64,000 bases of DNA from Bacillota bacterium. Lineage in GTDB: Bacteria; Bacillota; Clostridia; Saccharofermentanales; Fastidiosipilaceae. The stretch lies in NCBI GenBank assembly GCA_023388435.1, contig JAEWGG010000010.1:82735-146734 (forward strand), read 5' to 3'. Below the pieces are notes generated by a model. That model did no database searches. It saw only the letters and a program-made list of their open reading frames with translations, and was not told the origin of the DNA. Made by a program: the position numbers and the translations under genes. How positions within the stretch are numbered: the stretch's first letter is position 1; each line of letters starts with the position of its first letter. Below, piece by piece: positions 16,638 to 24,758 of this stretch.

Positions 16638-17846
16638 TCAGGCCTTGAGAATGCTCTTGGCAAGGGTCTGGGCCAGGTCCTGCAGGGCCTGATCCTGCTC
16701 GGGCTTGAGTGAGGAGAGCAAGGGAAGGGTCTCGCCCAGTTGGGTGAAGCGCTTGGGATCCAGGAGCTCCTTCAGAATCTGCTCGGCCTTGCCGCCCCAA
16801 GACTTGGAAACAAGGAGGGCGAAGTCACGCTTCTGCACCCCGCAGGTCAGGGCCTCCTTGAGCAGTGCTTCGAGCTTAAAATAAAGCTCTGTATTATAGT
16901 TTACACCACCCACCACAAAATGGCTGCAGCGGAAGAGTTCGGCGATGATGTAGGAGGGGTCGGTCTGGGAGACGTCGAAGCACTTGATCTCGCGCACACC
17001 CGCCTCGGAGAGGTAGAGGGCCAGCTTGTCCATGGCGAGTTCCATATTGCCATACATCGAGGACCAGAAGAGGACTACGCCGTTCTCCTCCGGCGTGTAG
17101 GTGGACCAGTGCTGGTACTTGTCCAGAATAAAGGCCACGTCTACAACCCTGCGAAAGACTCGGCCGTGCAGGGGGCAGAGCACATCCAACTCCAAGTCTT
17201 CCAGCTTTTTAAAGAGGCGCTGCACAGAGGCGCCCTGCCGTCCGACAATATTGCTGTAGTAACGGCGCAGTTCAGGCAGCTCCTGGTCGGAGTCCAGCTC
17301 GTCGTAGAAGAGGTTGCCCTGAATGGCCCCGAAGGAGCCGAAGGCGTCGGCCGAGAAGAGGAGGTGATGCAGTTCGTCATAGGTCACCATGACTTCGGGC
17401 CAGTGTACATTGGGGGCGAGGATGAAGCGCAGATCGATGGCGCCGAGATTCAGGTGATCATTGTCGGCCACCTCGAGGTAGCGCTCACGGAAGCGGCTGT
17501 CATAGAACTGCTCATAGAGTTGGAACGTTTTCTTGTTGCCCACCATGCGGCACTGGGGATAGCGCTCCAAGAGCTGCTGAATGGAGCCGCAGTGGTCCGG
17601 TTCCATGTGCTGGACGACCAGATAGTCGGGGCAGCGCTCACCGAGCAGGGCTTCTATATTGGCCATGTACTGGTCAGCGGCCGAGCTGTCCACGGAGTCC
17701 ATGATGCAGATTTTTTCGTCCAGAATCAGGTAGGAGTTGTAGGAGACTCCGTTATCCAGGGGGAACATATTCTCAAAGCGCTGCAGGCGGCGGTCATTGA
17801 CGCCAATCCAGTAGCAGTGTTCATTGATGCGACGGCACAGGTTCAT
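16638..17846 (-). CDS. Flavodiiron protein (O2/NO reductase)
   Basis: Cytoplasmic enzyme of anaerobes that reduces O2 to water and/or NO to N2O. The 402-residue protein has an N-terminal beta-lactamase-like diiron domain with ligands in HMEPDH (residues 80-85), NVHWPE, FSADAFG and PLHGRVFR, and a C-terminal flavodoxin domain with the FMN loop SSMYGNME. No extra rubredoxin domain is attached, so a separate donor such as the rubredoxin at 7529 is likely. The start at 17846 is chosen because WIGVNDRR then lies at the family's usual distance and because a promoter (17872-17900) overlaps the longer frame to 18017. Confidence 0.94.
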   Translation of the reverse strand: MNLCRRINEHCYWIGVNDRRLQRFENMFPLDNGVSYNSYLILDEKICIMDSVDSSAADQYMANIEALLGERCPDYLVVQHMEPDHCGSIQQLLERYPQCRMVGNKKTFQLYEQFYDSRFRERYLEVADNDHLNLGAIDLRFILAPNVHWPEVMVTYDELHHLLFSADAFGSFGAIQGNLFYDELDSDQELPELRRYYSNIVGRQGASVQRLFKKLEDLELDVLCPLHGRVFRRVVDVAFILDKYQHWSTYTPEENGVVLFWSSMYGNMELAMDKLALYLSEAGVREIKCFDVSQTDPSYIIAELFRCSHFVVGGVNYNTELYFKLEALLKEALTCGVQKRDFALLVSKSWGGKAEQILKELLDPKRFTQLGETLPLLSSLKPEQDQALQDLAQTLAKSILKA

Positions 17847-17871
17847 GCTAGGACCTCGATCTTCCATGGGT

Positions 17872-17900
17872 ATTATAATTGTGTAGTAATCCAATTCTAA
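17872..17900 (-). promoter_or_regulatory. Promoter of flavodiiron gene
   Basis: On the minus strand TTAGAA (17900-17895), 17-base spacer, TATAAT (17877-17872). Transcription would begin near 17865, about 20 bases above the preferred ATG, ruling out the longer upstream frame. Confidence 0.65.
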
Positions 17901-18027
17901 TCGTCTAAGATGCTTGTATTCAAGGCTTTTACGCTCTAAAATTGCCAAAACATTAGCTGCATTTTTATCGAAAAACTCGGGCAAATCCCCATCCTCAAAA
18001 AATGTTAGAGAGATCACAGTTCAAGGC

Positions 18028-18056
18028 TTGACAAGGGTCTAGCCCTGCTCTAGAAT
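18028..18056 (+). promoter_or_regulatory. Promoter of tRNA-His-Gln-Lys cluster
   Basis: TTGACA (18028-18033), 17-base spacer, TAGAAT (18051-18056), about 30 bases upstream of tRNA-His. Confidence 0.88.
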
Positions 18057-18086
18057 TGACGGGTAGTTGCGCGGATGTGCAGAAAT

Positions 18087-18164
18087 GGTGGAATTAGCTC
18101 AGTTGGTTAGAGCGCCAGATTGTGGCTCTGGAGGTCGTGGGTTCGACTCCCATATTCCACCCCA
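18087..18164 (+). tRNA. tRNA-His (GTG)
   Basis: Acceptor GTGGAAT (18088-18094) pairs with ATTCCAC (18154-18160). The additional G at 18087 and discriminator C at 18161 fit the G-1:C73 identity of tRNA-His. The anticodon loop TTGTGGC gives GTG, the T-loop is TTCGACT, and CCA is encoded. Confidence 0.97.
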
Positions 18165-18173
18165 CACTTACAA

Positions 18174-18248
18174 TGGGGTGTCGCCAAGCGGTAAGGCACG
18201 GGACTTTGACTCCCGCATTCGTAGGTTCGAATCCTGCCATCCCAGCCA
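18174..18248 (+). tRNA. tRNA-Gln (TTG)
   Basis: Acceptor TGGGGTG (18174-18180) pairs with CATCCCA (18238-18244) with one G-T pair. The anticodon loop CTTTGAC between GGGA and TCCC gives TTG. CCA is encoded. Second gene of the cluster. Confidence 0.97.
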
Positions 18249-18249
18249 T

Positions 18250-18325
18250 GATCCGCTAGCTCAGTTGGTAGAGCATCTGACTTTTAATCAGGGGGTCCGG
18301 AGTTCGAGCCTCCGGCGGATCACCA
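18250..18325 (+). tRNA. tRNA-Lys (TTT)
   Basis: Acceptor GATCCGC (18250-18256) pairs with GCGGATC (18315-18321). The anticodon loop CTTTTAA between CTGA and TCAG gives TTT. CCA is encoded. It starts two bases after tRNA-Gln. Confidence 0.97.
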
Positions 18326-18379
18326 GAAGCTAGTCGCTAGAATCCTCTCTCGGGAGGACGAGGCCCAGCTTCTTTTTTT
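18325..18379 (+). terminator. Terminator of tRNA cluster
   Basis: AGAAGCT (18325-18331) pairs with AGCTTCT (18367-18373), enclosing a second stem TCCTC/GAGGA, and is followed by seven T. The outer stem begins at the last base of tRNA-Lys. Confidence 0.9.
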
Positions 18380-18427
18380 GAGTTCGAAGCAGGTTGCTGC
18401 GAATTTGAAAAAAGTCCCTGAGATCAA

Positions 18428-18462
18428 GGATGGTCCGCTGCTGATTGCGTGCAAGAACATCC
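18428..18462 (+). promoter_or_regulatory. Possible rplS leader hairpin
   Basis: GGATG (18428-18432) can pair with CATCC (18458-18462) with a short CGC/GCG stem inside, 23 bases upstream of the L19 start. Firmicute rplS genes often have an L19 leader in this position; the assignment rests on position and simple pairing only. Confidence 0.3.
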
Positions 18463-18485
18463 AGTAGAGAGAGGAGGAACGCAAT

Positions 18486-18839
18486 ATGGATCTAGTACAG
18501 GCTGTAGAACAGATGCAGCTGCGCGAGGATACCACCGCCGTTGAGATTGGTGATCGCGTCCGTGTCCACCTGAGAATTAAGGAAGGTAGCCGCGAGCGTA
18601 TCCAGGTCTTTGAAGGTACGGTAATCGCGCGCAAGGGTAAGGGCCTCAGCGAGTCCATCACCGTGCGGAGACTGTCTTACGGTGTCGGTGTTGAGCGTGT
18701 GTTGCCCGTCCATTCCCCCAAGATCGAGAAGATCGAGGTCATGCGCAAGGGTAAGGTGCGTAGGGCGAAGCTCTATTACCTCCGTAAGCGCGTGGGTAAG
18801 GCTGCCCGAGTTAAGGAAAGACTCGTCAGCAACAAGTAA
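18486..18839 (+). CDS. rplS: 50S ribosomal protein L19
   Basis: Large-subunit protein at the 30S interface. The 117-residue sequence is canonical: [52 protein letters not shown] and the basic end [23 protein letters not shown] 18486 follows GAGGAGGAA. A strong terminator follows, then rbgA and rnhB, the same order as in Bacillus subtilis. Confidence 0.98.
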   Translation: MDLVQAVEQMQLREDTTAVEIGDRVRVHLRIKEGSRERIQVFEGTVIARKGKGLSESITVRRLSYGVGVERVLPVHSPKIEKIEVMRKGKVRRAKLYYLRKRVGKAARVKERLVSNK

Positions 18840-18849
18840 GGGCGAGAAC

Positions 18850-18886
18850 AGAGCCGCAGCCACCGCGTGGCAGCGGCTCTTTCTTT
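18850..18886 (+). terminator. Terminator after rplS
   Basis: A perfect 14-bp stem (18850-18863 with 18867-18880) and a 3-base loop, followed by TTCTTT. Confidence 0.9.
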
Positions 18887-18925
18887 ATCCTTTTGTCCGT
18901 CTGCGGATGGGGAGGAGTGAGAACT

Positions 18926-19840
18926 GTGGATGTGCAATGGTTTCCTGGCCACATGGCCAAGACCCGGCGTTTGCTGGCGGAGCAGAGTCGCCAGGCGGAC
19001 TGCCTCCTGGAACTGCGCGACGCGCGCATTCCTTTTAGCTCAGAGAATCCGGAGATCGCCCAGCTGACGGCCCCTCTCCCGCGGCTCCTGATCTTCACTA
19101 AGGCCGACCTGGCCGATCCTGAGGCCATGCGCCAAGTTGACATGCGGCTCCAGGAGCAGGGGGAGACTTGTCTTTTCTTAAATCTGCTGGAGGCCCGTGA
19201 AGCAGGTCGCCGCATTCGCAAGGCCCTGGAGTCCCTTCAGTCGGCCCAACGCTCCCGGGCCGAACAGAAGGGGCGGCAGGCCCTGGGGCTGCGACTGCTT
19301 CTCGGCGGCATTCCTAATTGTGGTAAGTCCACGCTGATCAACGCCTTGGCCGGACGCCGCGTGGCCAAGAAGGAGGACCGCCCGGGGGTGACCAGGGCCC
19401 TGCAGCGCGTCAGCTGCCCAGGGGACTTGACGCTGATTGATGTGCCGGGACTCATGCTGCCGAAGTTGGAGACAGAACAGGAACGGCTCTGTCTGGCCGC
19501 CTGTGGAGCGGTGAAGGATGAGCTGCTCAATATGGAGGAACTGGCCATGGAGCTGCTCTGCCTTTTAATTCGCCTCTATCCAGAGGCCCTGCAGCAGCGC
19601 TATAAGCTGGAGCTGCCTGCGGCTGGAGAATTGGATCTCATGACCCGTTATGCCCTCCTGGAGCAGGCGGCCCTGGCCAGAGCCTGTGTCAGACGAGGGG
19701 GACTGGCAGATGTGGAGCGCTTTTCGCGCGACTTTGTACACGAATTTCGCCAGGGGGTTCTGGGGCGTATGAGTCTCGAGCAGAGTCCGCCCCCACGCAC
19801 GCTCAAAGAGGGAGGGAATGGGCATGGTCAAGTTCAATGA
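18926..19840 (+). CDS. rbgA: Ribosome biogenesis GTPase RbgA (YlqF)
   Basis: Circularly permuted GTPase needed for late 50S subunit assembly. The 304-residue protein opens with VQWFPGHMAKTRR, diagnostic of RbgA, has FTKADL (G4) ahead of the P loop GIPNCGKSTLINAL, then GVTRA and DVPG, the permuted order G4-G5-G1-G2-G3. The C-terminal ANTAR-like helix region follows. The start is GTG 18926 preceded by GGGGAGGAG; an ATG-type extension at 18893 begins inside the rplS terminator region and is rejected. Overlaps the rnhB start by about 20 bases. Confidence 0.94.
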   Translation: MDVQWFPGHMAKTRRLLAEQSRQADCLLELRDARIPFSSENPEIAQLTAPLPRLLIFTKADLADPEAMRQVDMRLQEQGETCLFLNLLEAREAGRRIRKALESLQSAQRSRAEQKGRQALGLRLLLGGIPNCGKSTLINALAGRRVAKKEDRPGVTRALQRVSCPGDLTLIDVPGLMLPKLETEQERLCLAACGAVKDELLNMEELAMELLCLLIRLYPEALQQRYKLELPAAGELDLMTRYALLEQAALARACVRRGGLADVERFSRDFVHEFRQGVLGRMSLEQSPPPRTLKEGGNGHGQVQ

Positions 19841-20540
19841 TGCGGGTCAGGGGAGAGGAGCGCGGACCTTAGTGCCAGGGCAGGAGCTGGCGGACACTGA
19901 GCCGGAGGCCAGACCCCGACCGCGTCGGGAGCGTCCGGAGGAGCGTTTTCGCCGCATGAATCAGGAGGAGGAGGCCCTGTGGTCTCAGGGCCTCCTCAGA
20001 GTGGCGGGACTTGACGAGGCGGGACGCGGTCCAGTGGCAGGCCCCGTCGCAGCCGCGGCCTGTATCCTGGACCCGAAGCGGCCGATCTACGGACTCAATG
20101 ATTCCAAGAAACTCAGTGAGCGCCGCCGTGAGCTGCTCTATGTGGAGATCAAAGAGCGCTCACTGGCCCATGCCGTCGCCCTGATTTCGGCCGAGGAGGT
20201 GGATCTGCTGGGCATCAATTCAGCTATTCAGCTGGCTATGGACCGCTGTCTGGAAGCCCTGGGACCTGTGGACTTCCTGCTGGTGGACCAGGGCGCCTTT
20301 TGCTTTTCCCAGGATTTTCGCTGCCATGTAAAAGGAGATGCCCAGATCAATTGCATTGCGGCGGCATCCATTCTGGCCAAGGTCAGCCGGGACCACTATA
20401 TGATCGAACTGGACCAGCGCTATCCGAGCTATGGCTTTGCAAGGCACAAGGGCTACGGCACGCCGCAGCACCTCCGTCTGATACAGGAACTGGGCCCCTG
20501 TCCAGAGCACCGGCGCAGCTTCCTGCAAAAATATCTATGA
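19818..20540 (+). CDS. rnhB: Ribonuclease HII
   Basis: Removes ribonucleotides and RNA from RNA-DNA hybrids. The 240-residue protein has AGLDEAGRGPVAGP (first catalytic Asp and Glu), LLVDQ (third acidic residue) and ILAKVSRDHYM (fourth). An N-terminal extension of about 60 residues rich in Arg, Pro and Glu precedes the catalytic domain, longer than in E. coli and not obviously folded. The start could also be ATG 19824. It overlaps both rbgA upstream and yraN downstream, showing a tight translation unit. Confidence 0.95.
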   Translation: MGMVKFNDAGQGRGARTLVPGQELADTEPEARPRPRRERPEERFRRMNQEEEALWSQGLLRVAGLDEAGRGPVAGPVAAAACILDPKRPIYGLNDSKKLSERRRELLYVEIKERSLAHAVALISAEEVDLLGINSAIQLAMDRCLEALGPVDFLLVDQGAFCFSQDFRCHVKGDAQINCIAAASILAKVSRDHYMIELDQRYPSYGFARHKGYGTPQHLRLIQELGPCPEHRRSFLQKYL

Positions 20541-20896
20541 GCAGGACTGCGCGGCAGCAGCTGGGCCAGTGGGGGGAGGACTGGGCCTGCAGCCTGCTTC
20601 AGGAGGCCGGATATGAGCTCCTGGCCCGTAACTATCGGGTGCCTGGGCGCGGCGAATTGGACCTTGTGCTGCGGCGGGCGGGGGCGGTTTATGCTTTCGA
20701 AATTAAGCTGCGCCGCAGTGGGCAGGAGGCCTCAGAACAGCTTTTGAGCCCCCGCCAACAGCACAATATCAAGCTTTGTCTGGAGAGATTTCTCCAGGAG
20801 CGGAACTGGGTGGATGCCCCGCGCTATTACTACCTCCTGGGCCTGTTCTACGGGCCTTCGGGGGACCTGGTGGACTACGACCTGGAAGCGTTTTAG
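20537..20896 (+). CDS. YraN/UPF0102 family nuclease-like protein
   Basis: A 119-residue member of the UPF0102 family, whose fold resembles restriction-type endonucleases. The motif block is GEDWACSLLQEAGYELLARNYR, GRGELDLV and the YAFEIKLRR strand, equivalent to the E-D-ExK nuclease core. Its biological role is not established. ATG 20537 overlaps the rnhB stop in ATGA. A longer open frame beginning at 20300 lies inside rnhB and is not used. Confidence 0.9.
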   Translation: MSRTARQQLGQWGEDWACSLLQEAGYELLARNYRVPGRGELDLVLRRAGAVYAFEIKLRRSGQEASEQLLSPRQQHNIKLCLERFLQERNWVDAPRYYYLLGLFYGPSGDLVDYDLEAF

Positions 20897-20969
20897 GCCT
20901 TGGATAGGCGTGGCGGGACTTGGGTACAGGAACTGGTATCCAAGCCCATTATTATGTAGAGGAGGGGCA

Positions 20970-22274
20970 ATGCTCAGACTCAAGGGCGAGGAACTCTATA
21001 GGGCTTATAGGGACTACTGTGCTGTGGCGTGGGACCTGGACATGACGCGCGGGAAGCCATCACGGGAGCAGTTAGATATGGTGACGGACCTGGGTCTGGG
21101 ACAGGAGCTGGGGGCTGCGGACTACCGGGACGCCCTGGGTCAGGATCTGCGCAATTACGGCCAGTTGACCGGTATCGCTCCCCTGAAAGAAATTTTTGCC
21201 CAGCTGCTCTGCTGCCAGCCTGCGGAAGTGATCTGCCTGAACAATTCGAGTCTCAGCATCCTCTATGACTTTTTGCAGCGGGCCCTGCTCTTTCCCCTGC
21301 CAGGCGCCACTGTACCCTGGCGGGAGCTGCGGCCTAAGGCCCTCTGTCCCGTTCCAGGCTACGACCGACATTTTCAGATGGCGGAATATCTGGGCTTTGA
21401 GCTGATTCCCATCCCTCAGGATGGGGAGGGGCCGGTACTGGAGCAGCTCTCCACCTGGGCCCAGGACCCCAGTGTAAAAGTACTTTTCACCGTGCCGCGC
21501 TATGGGAATCCTTCGGGTGTCACAATGACGGCCAAGCGGCTTGCCGCCATCCTGGACCTGCCCTGGGCTCCTGATTTTCGTCTGATCTGGGACAATGCCT
21601 ACGCCGTCCATAGCCTGTACTGGCCCGAGGGTGCAGGACTGCATCAAGATCTGCCCAACTTGCCTGTGCTGGACCAGGCTCGGCTTCGGTGCCGTGAGGA
21701 TGCCATCGTGGCCCTGGCCTCGACCTCGAAGATGACCTATGCGGGCAGCGGTGTGGCGGCGGTGGCCCTGAGTAGGGCCAATCGCGACTGGCTGCTGGAG
21801 GGACTCAGCCGCCGCAGCATTGGACCCAATACCTGCTGGCAGCTCAGCCAGGCCAGATTCCTGGAGCGGGTGGGAATAGAGCCGCTGATGCGCCGGCACG
21901 CTGACCTGCTGCGGCCCAAGTTTGCTCTGGTTCTGGAGGCCCTGGAGGAGGCCTTCGGAAATGAAGCAGACATTCACTGGTCGCGTCCGGCGGGAGGCTA
22001 CTTCATCAGTCTCTACCTCCCGCCGGGCAGGGCCTCGCTGGTGTGGAGGCTCGCGGCCCGGGCGGGCCTGAGACTGACCCCTGCCGGTGCGGCCTTTCCC
22101 TACGGCTCTGACCCTGAAGACAGTCACCTGCGCCTGGCGCCTAGCTACCTCAGTCTGGAGGAGCTAAGGCCGGCCACGGAGATCCTCATCCTCTCCATTA
22201 GCCTGGCTCTGGAAGGGGAGCTGCCCGCGGACTTGACTACAGACTTGCGGGAGGCCCGTCTGAGTAATCCGTGA
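20970..22274 (+). CDS. Aminotransferase, aspartate aminotransferase-like (PF12897 type)
   Basis: A PLP aminotransferase of 434 residues. The N-terminal WDLDMTRGKPSREQLD motif marks the family that includes the aspartate aminotransferase AspT of Corynebacterium. The PLP lysine lies in STSKMTYAGSG, and the cofactor ring contact is in DFRLIWDNAYAVH. The substrate is inferred from family membership; aspartate or another dicarboxylate is likely. ATG 20970 follows AGAGGAGGGG. A longer frame starting at 20814 overlaps yraN and is rejected. The next gene is a cysteine desulfurase 39 bases downstream. Confidence 0.86.
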   Translation: MLRLKGEELYRAYRDYCAVAWDLDMTRGKPSREQLDMVTDLGLGQELGAADYRDALGQDLRNYGQLTGIAPLKEIFAQLLCCQPAEVICLNNSSLSILYDFLQRALLFPLPGATVPWRELRPKALCPVPGYDRHFQMAEYLGFELIPIPQDGEGPVLEQLSTWAQDPSVKVLFTVPRYGNPSGVTMTAKRLAAILDLPWAPDFRLIWDNAYAVHSLYWPEGAGLHQDLPNLPVLDQARLRCREDAIVALASTSKMTYAGSGVAAVALSRANRDWLLEGLSRRSIGPNTCWQLSQARFLERVGIEPLMRRHADLLRPKFALVLEALEEAFGNEADIHWSRPAGGYFISLYLPPGRASLVWRLAARAGLRLTPAGAAFPYGSDPEDSHLRLAPSYLSLEELRPATEILILSISLALEGELPADLTTDLREARLSNP

Positions 22275-22313
22275 TACAATGCAAGAAAATGTGCGAAGAA
22301 GGGACTTCTTGCT

Positions 22314-23447
22314 GTGATTTACTTGGATCACGCCGCCAGCACCTACCCCTATCCGGAGGTGCTGGCCTTTTATCAGGAGCGCTATCAGACTTGCTCCGCA
22401 AACCCCTCGGCCCTCCACAAGTGGGGCCAGGAGGCGGCGGGACGCCTGCTGCGGGCACGGCGCTATTTGGCCCGGATCTGGTCCTGTAAAGAGGAGGAGC
22501 TGCTGGCCTGCTCTGGGGCTACGGAGGCGATTAACACGGTCGTCAAATCCTGGCTCTATTTGCAGCCTGGGGAGCGGCGGGGGAAAATACTGATCAGCCA
22601 GGGGGAGCACGCGGCTGTGCAGGAGGCTGCGGCCTTTGTCGCCGGGCAGCGGGGCTGGGACTGCCAGCACCTGCCTCTCCTGAGTTCGGGCAGTGTTGAC
22701 CTCGAGGCCCTGGAGGCGGCCCTGGATGAGGAGGTCTTCCTCGTCTGCTGTATGCACGTCAACAATGAGACGGGGGCCATAAACCCTGTCGAGGATATCG
22801 GGGCCCTCGTGCGTTCCAAGGCCCCGCGGGCCCGCTTTCTGGTAGATGAGGTCCAGGCCTTTGGCAAGTTGGAGCTCCAGCCCCTGGGGAGCTACTGTGA
22901 CTATGCGATTTTTGCCGGACATAAGATCCATGCGCCCCGCGGAATCGGCCTGCTTTTTCACCGCTCTGGGCAGCCTCTGCTCCCGCTGATTCACGGGGGC
23001 CGACAGCAGGCTAATCTGCGCTCGGGGACGGAGGATCCAACACTCCTGGAGTGCTTTTGTCTTGCGGCAAAAATTCTCCTGGAGAACAGGGAGGAGAAGT
23101 GGGACCGGCTGCGCCGCCTCGAAGCAGCCTTTTTGGAAGGCCTTGAAGAGGGGACATACTGCCTAAATTCCCCGCCGGATGCAGCGCCTGGAATTATGAA
23201 CATCTCCTTTCCCGGCCTACGTTCTGAGACCCTGCTCAACGCCCTCTCGGCGGAGGGGGTCTATGCTTCGGCGAGTTCCTCCTGCCATTCGCGCCAGGGG
23301 CACAGTGCCGTCCTGGCTGCGATGGGCCTCGGCGAGGAACGCTTGAATTCGGCCCTGCGCTTTAGTTTTGACGCCGCGCAGACAGAGGAAGAAGTCCGTG
23401 AGGCGGCCCGGATCTGTCGCGGCCTCTACGCCCGCTACCGGCTCTGA
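22314..23447 (+). CDS. Cysteine desulfurase, ThiI partner type
   Basis: PLP enzyme that takes sulfur from L-cysteine to form a persulfide. The 377-residue protein begins MIYLDHAASTYPYPEV, has the His of GEHAAV, the PLP lysine in FAGHKIHAPRGIG, and a short active-site loop SASSSCHSRQ with the catalytic Cys. Its position 60 bases ahead of thiI matches the nifZ-thiI pair of Bacillus subtilis, where the desulfurase supplies sulfur for 4-thiouridine. The start is GTG 22314 following GAAGGGA. Iron-sulfur assembly as a second role cannot be excluded because no other desulfurase is visible. Confidence 0.93.
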   Translation: MIYLDHAASTYPYPEVLAFYQERYQTCSANPSALHKWGQEAAGRLLRARRYLARIWSCKEEELLACSGATEAINTVVKSWLYLQPGERRGKILISQGEHAAVQEAAAFVAGQRGWDCQHLPLLSSGSVDLEALEAALDEEVFLVCCMHVNNETGAINPVEDIGALVRSKAPRARFLVDEVQAFGKLELQPLGSYCDYAIFAGHKIHAPRGIGLLFHRSGQPLLPLIHGGRQQANLRSGTEDPTLLECFCLAAKILLENREEKWDRLRRLEAAFLEGLEEGTYCLNSPPDAAPGIMNISFPGLRSETLLNALSAEGVYASASSSCHSRQGHSAVLAAMGLGEERLNSALRFSFDAAQTEEEVREAARICRGLYARYRL

Positions 23448-23507
23448 ACGGCAGTGGCTGAATTATAATTCTATAGATCAGACCTGGATTGTGAGGGAGG
23501 ACCAGCC

Positions 23508-24758
23508 GTGGTAGAGAGTAAGCAGGAGACAGGCATCAATTATGAGGAGTGGATTCTGGCCCGCATGGGCGAGATTGCGCTTAAGGGCCTAAACCGCCAT
23601 CGTTTCGAGCAGCGACTGATGCTGCAGATCCGCCGCAAGCTCAGTTCTCTGGGCCGCTTTGAGATTCACCAGCGCGACTCGCGCATCTGGATTTGCCCCG
23701 AGGAGGAGCGCTCCCGTCAGGCTCTGGACCAGGCCCTTGTGGAGGTCTGCAAGGTCTTCGGCCTGGTCTCGGCGAGTCCCGTCCAGCGCTATCCATATAC
23801 GGAGGACCTGACGCAGCTCCAGCACTATGCGCGACACTATGTGCGGACTCGCCTCGGCCGTGATTATCAGGGCTCTTTTAAGGTTGAGGCCCGGCGTGGC
23901 GACAAGCACTATCCCCACCCCTCACCCGTCCTGGCCCGGGAGCTGGGAGCCGCAGTTCTGAGCTATTGCAAGAATCTGCATGTCGATGTCCATGAGCCGG
24001 ACTTCACTCTGCGTGTTGAGGTCCGCGATGCAGTTTACCTCTACCACTCCTCGCAGCCTGGCACACGCGGCCTTCCTCTGGGCAGTTCTGGCAAGGGTAT
24101 GCTGCTGCTTTCGGGGGGGATAGACAGCCCCGTAGCTGGCTACATGATGGCCTCGCGCGGCATGGCCCTGGAGGCGATCTATTTTCATGCCTTCCCTTAT
24201 ACAAGCGACAAGGCCAAGGAAAAAGTCATTCAATTGGCGGAAATTCTCACGGATTACTGTGGGGGGATCCGCCTCCATGTGGTGGACTTCACGGAGACCC
24301 AGCTGGCCCTGCGCGAACTCTGTCCCCCGGACATGATGACCATTGTGATGCGCCGCATGATGATGCGTGAGGCGGAGGCCTGGGCTGAGAAGCGGCGCTG
24401 CCAGGCCCTGATTACCGGTGAGAGTCTGGGGCAGGTGGCCAGCCAGACAGCCGAGGGTCTGGTCTGTAGTAATGCGGTGGTCTCCAAGCCCGTCTTTCGC
24501 CCCCTTATTGGTGTGGATAAGGATGAGACCGTCAGGCTGGCGCGGCAGATCGGCAGCTTTGAAACATCCATACTGCCCTATGAGGACTGCTGTACGGTCT
24601 TCGTACCCCGCCATCCCAGGACCAGACCCAGCCTGCGCATGGCGGAGGAGGCCGAGCGCAAGTTGGACATAGAGGCCCTGGTGTCCAGGGACCTGCAAAA
24701 AATCGAAACCCTGATTCTGCCCCGAGAGGAAGAGGAGGTAGCTCCCTATGAATTATGA
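23508..24758 (+). CDS. thiI: tRNA 4-thiouridine synthase ThiI, no rhodanese domain
   Basis: Makes 4-thiouridine at position 8 of tRNA and can feed thiazole synthesis. The 416-residue protein has an N-terminal ferredoxin-like plus THUMP region ([16 protein letters not shown]), then the PP-loop ATPase with [13 protein letters not shown] near residue 204 and [14 protein letters not shown]. There is no C-terminal rhodanese domain, as in most Firmicutes, so sulfur must come directly from a desulfurase; the preceding gene supplies one. Start GTG 23508 follows GAGGGAGG. It overlaps glyA by 11 bases. Confidence 0.95.
   Translation: MVESKQETGINYEEWILARMGEIALKGLNRHRFEQRLMLQIRRKLSSLGRFEIHQRDSRIWICPEEERSRQALDQALVEVCKVFGLVSASPVQRYPYTEDLTQLQHYARHYVRTRLGRDYQGSFKVEARRGDKHYPHPSPVLARELGAAVLSYCKNLHVDVHEPDFTLRVEVRDAVYLYHSSQPGTRGLPLGSSGKGMLLLSGGIDSPVAGYMMASRGMALEAIYFHAFPYTSDKAKEKVIQLAEILTDYCGGIRLHVVDFTETQLALRELCPPDMMTIVMRRMMMREAEAWAEKRRCQALITGESLGQVASQTAEGLVCSNAVVSKPVFRPLIGVDKDETVRLARQIGSFETSILPYEDCCTVFVPRHPRTRPSLRMAEEAERKLDIEALVSRDLQKIETLILPREEEEVAPYEL

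Noticed and set aside
16740..17900. 386-codon frame antisense to the flavodiiron gene
   Set aside because: It mirrors a gene with all catalytic residues and a promoter; the antisense frame has no family resemblance.
17847..18017. 57-codon N-terminal extension of the flavodiiron protein
   Set aside because: The predicted promoter lies inside it, and the shorter form matches the usual family start.
18067..18333. 88-codon open frame on the + strand
   Set aside because: It is the translation of three tRNA genes (His, Gln, Lys); such frames are a known artefact of tRNA sequences.
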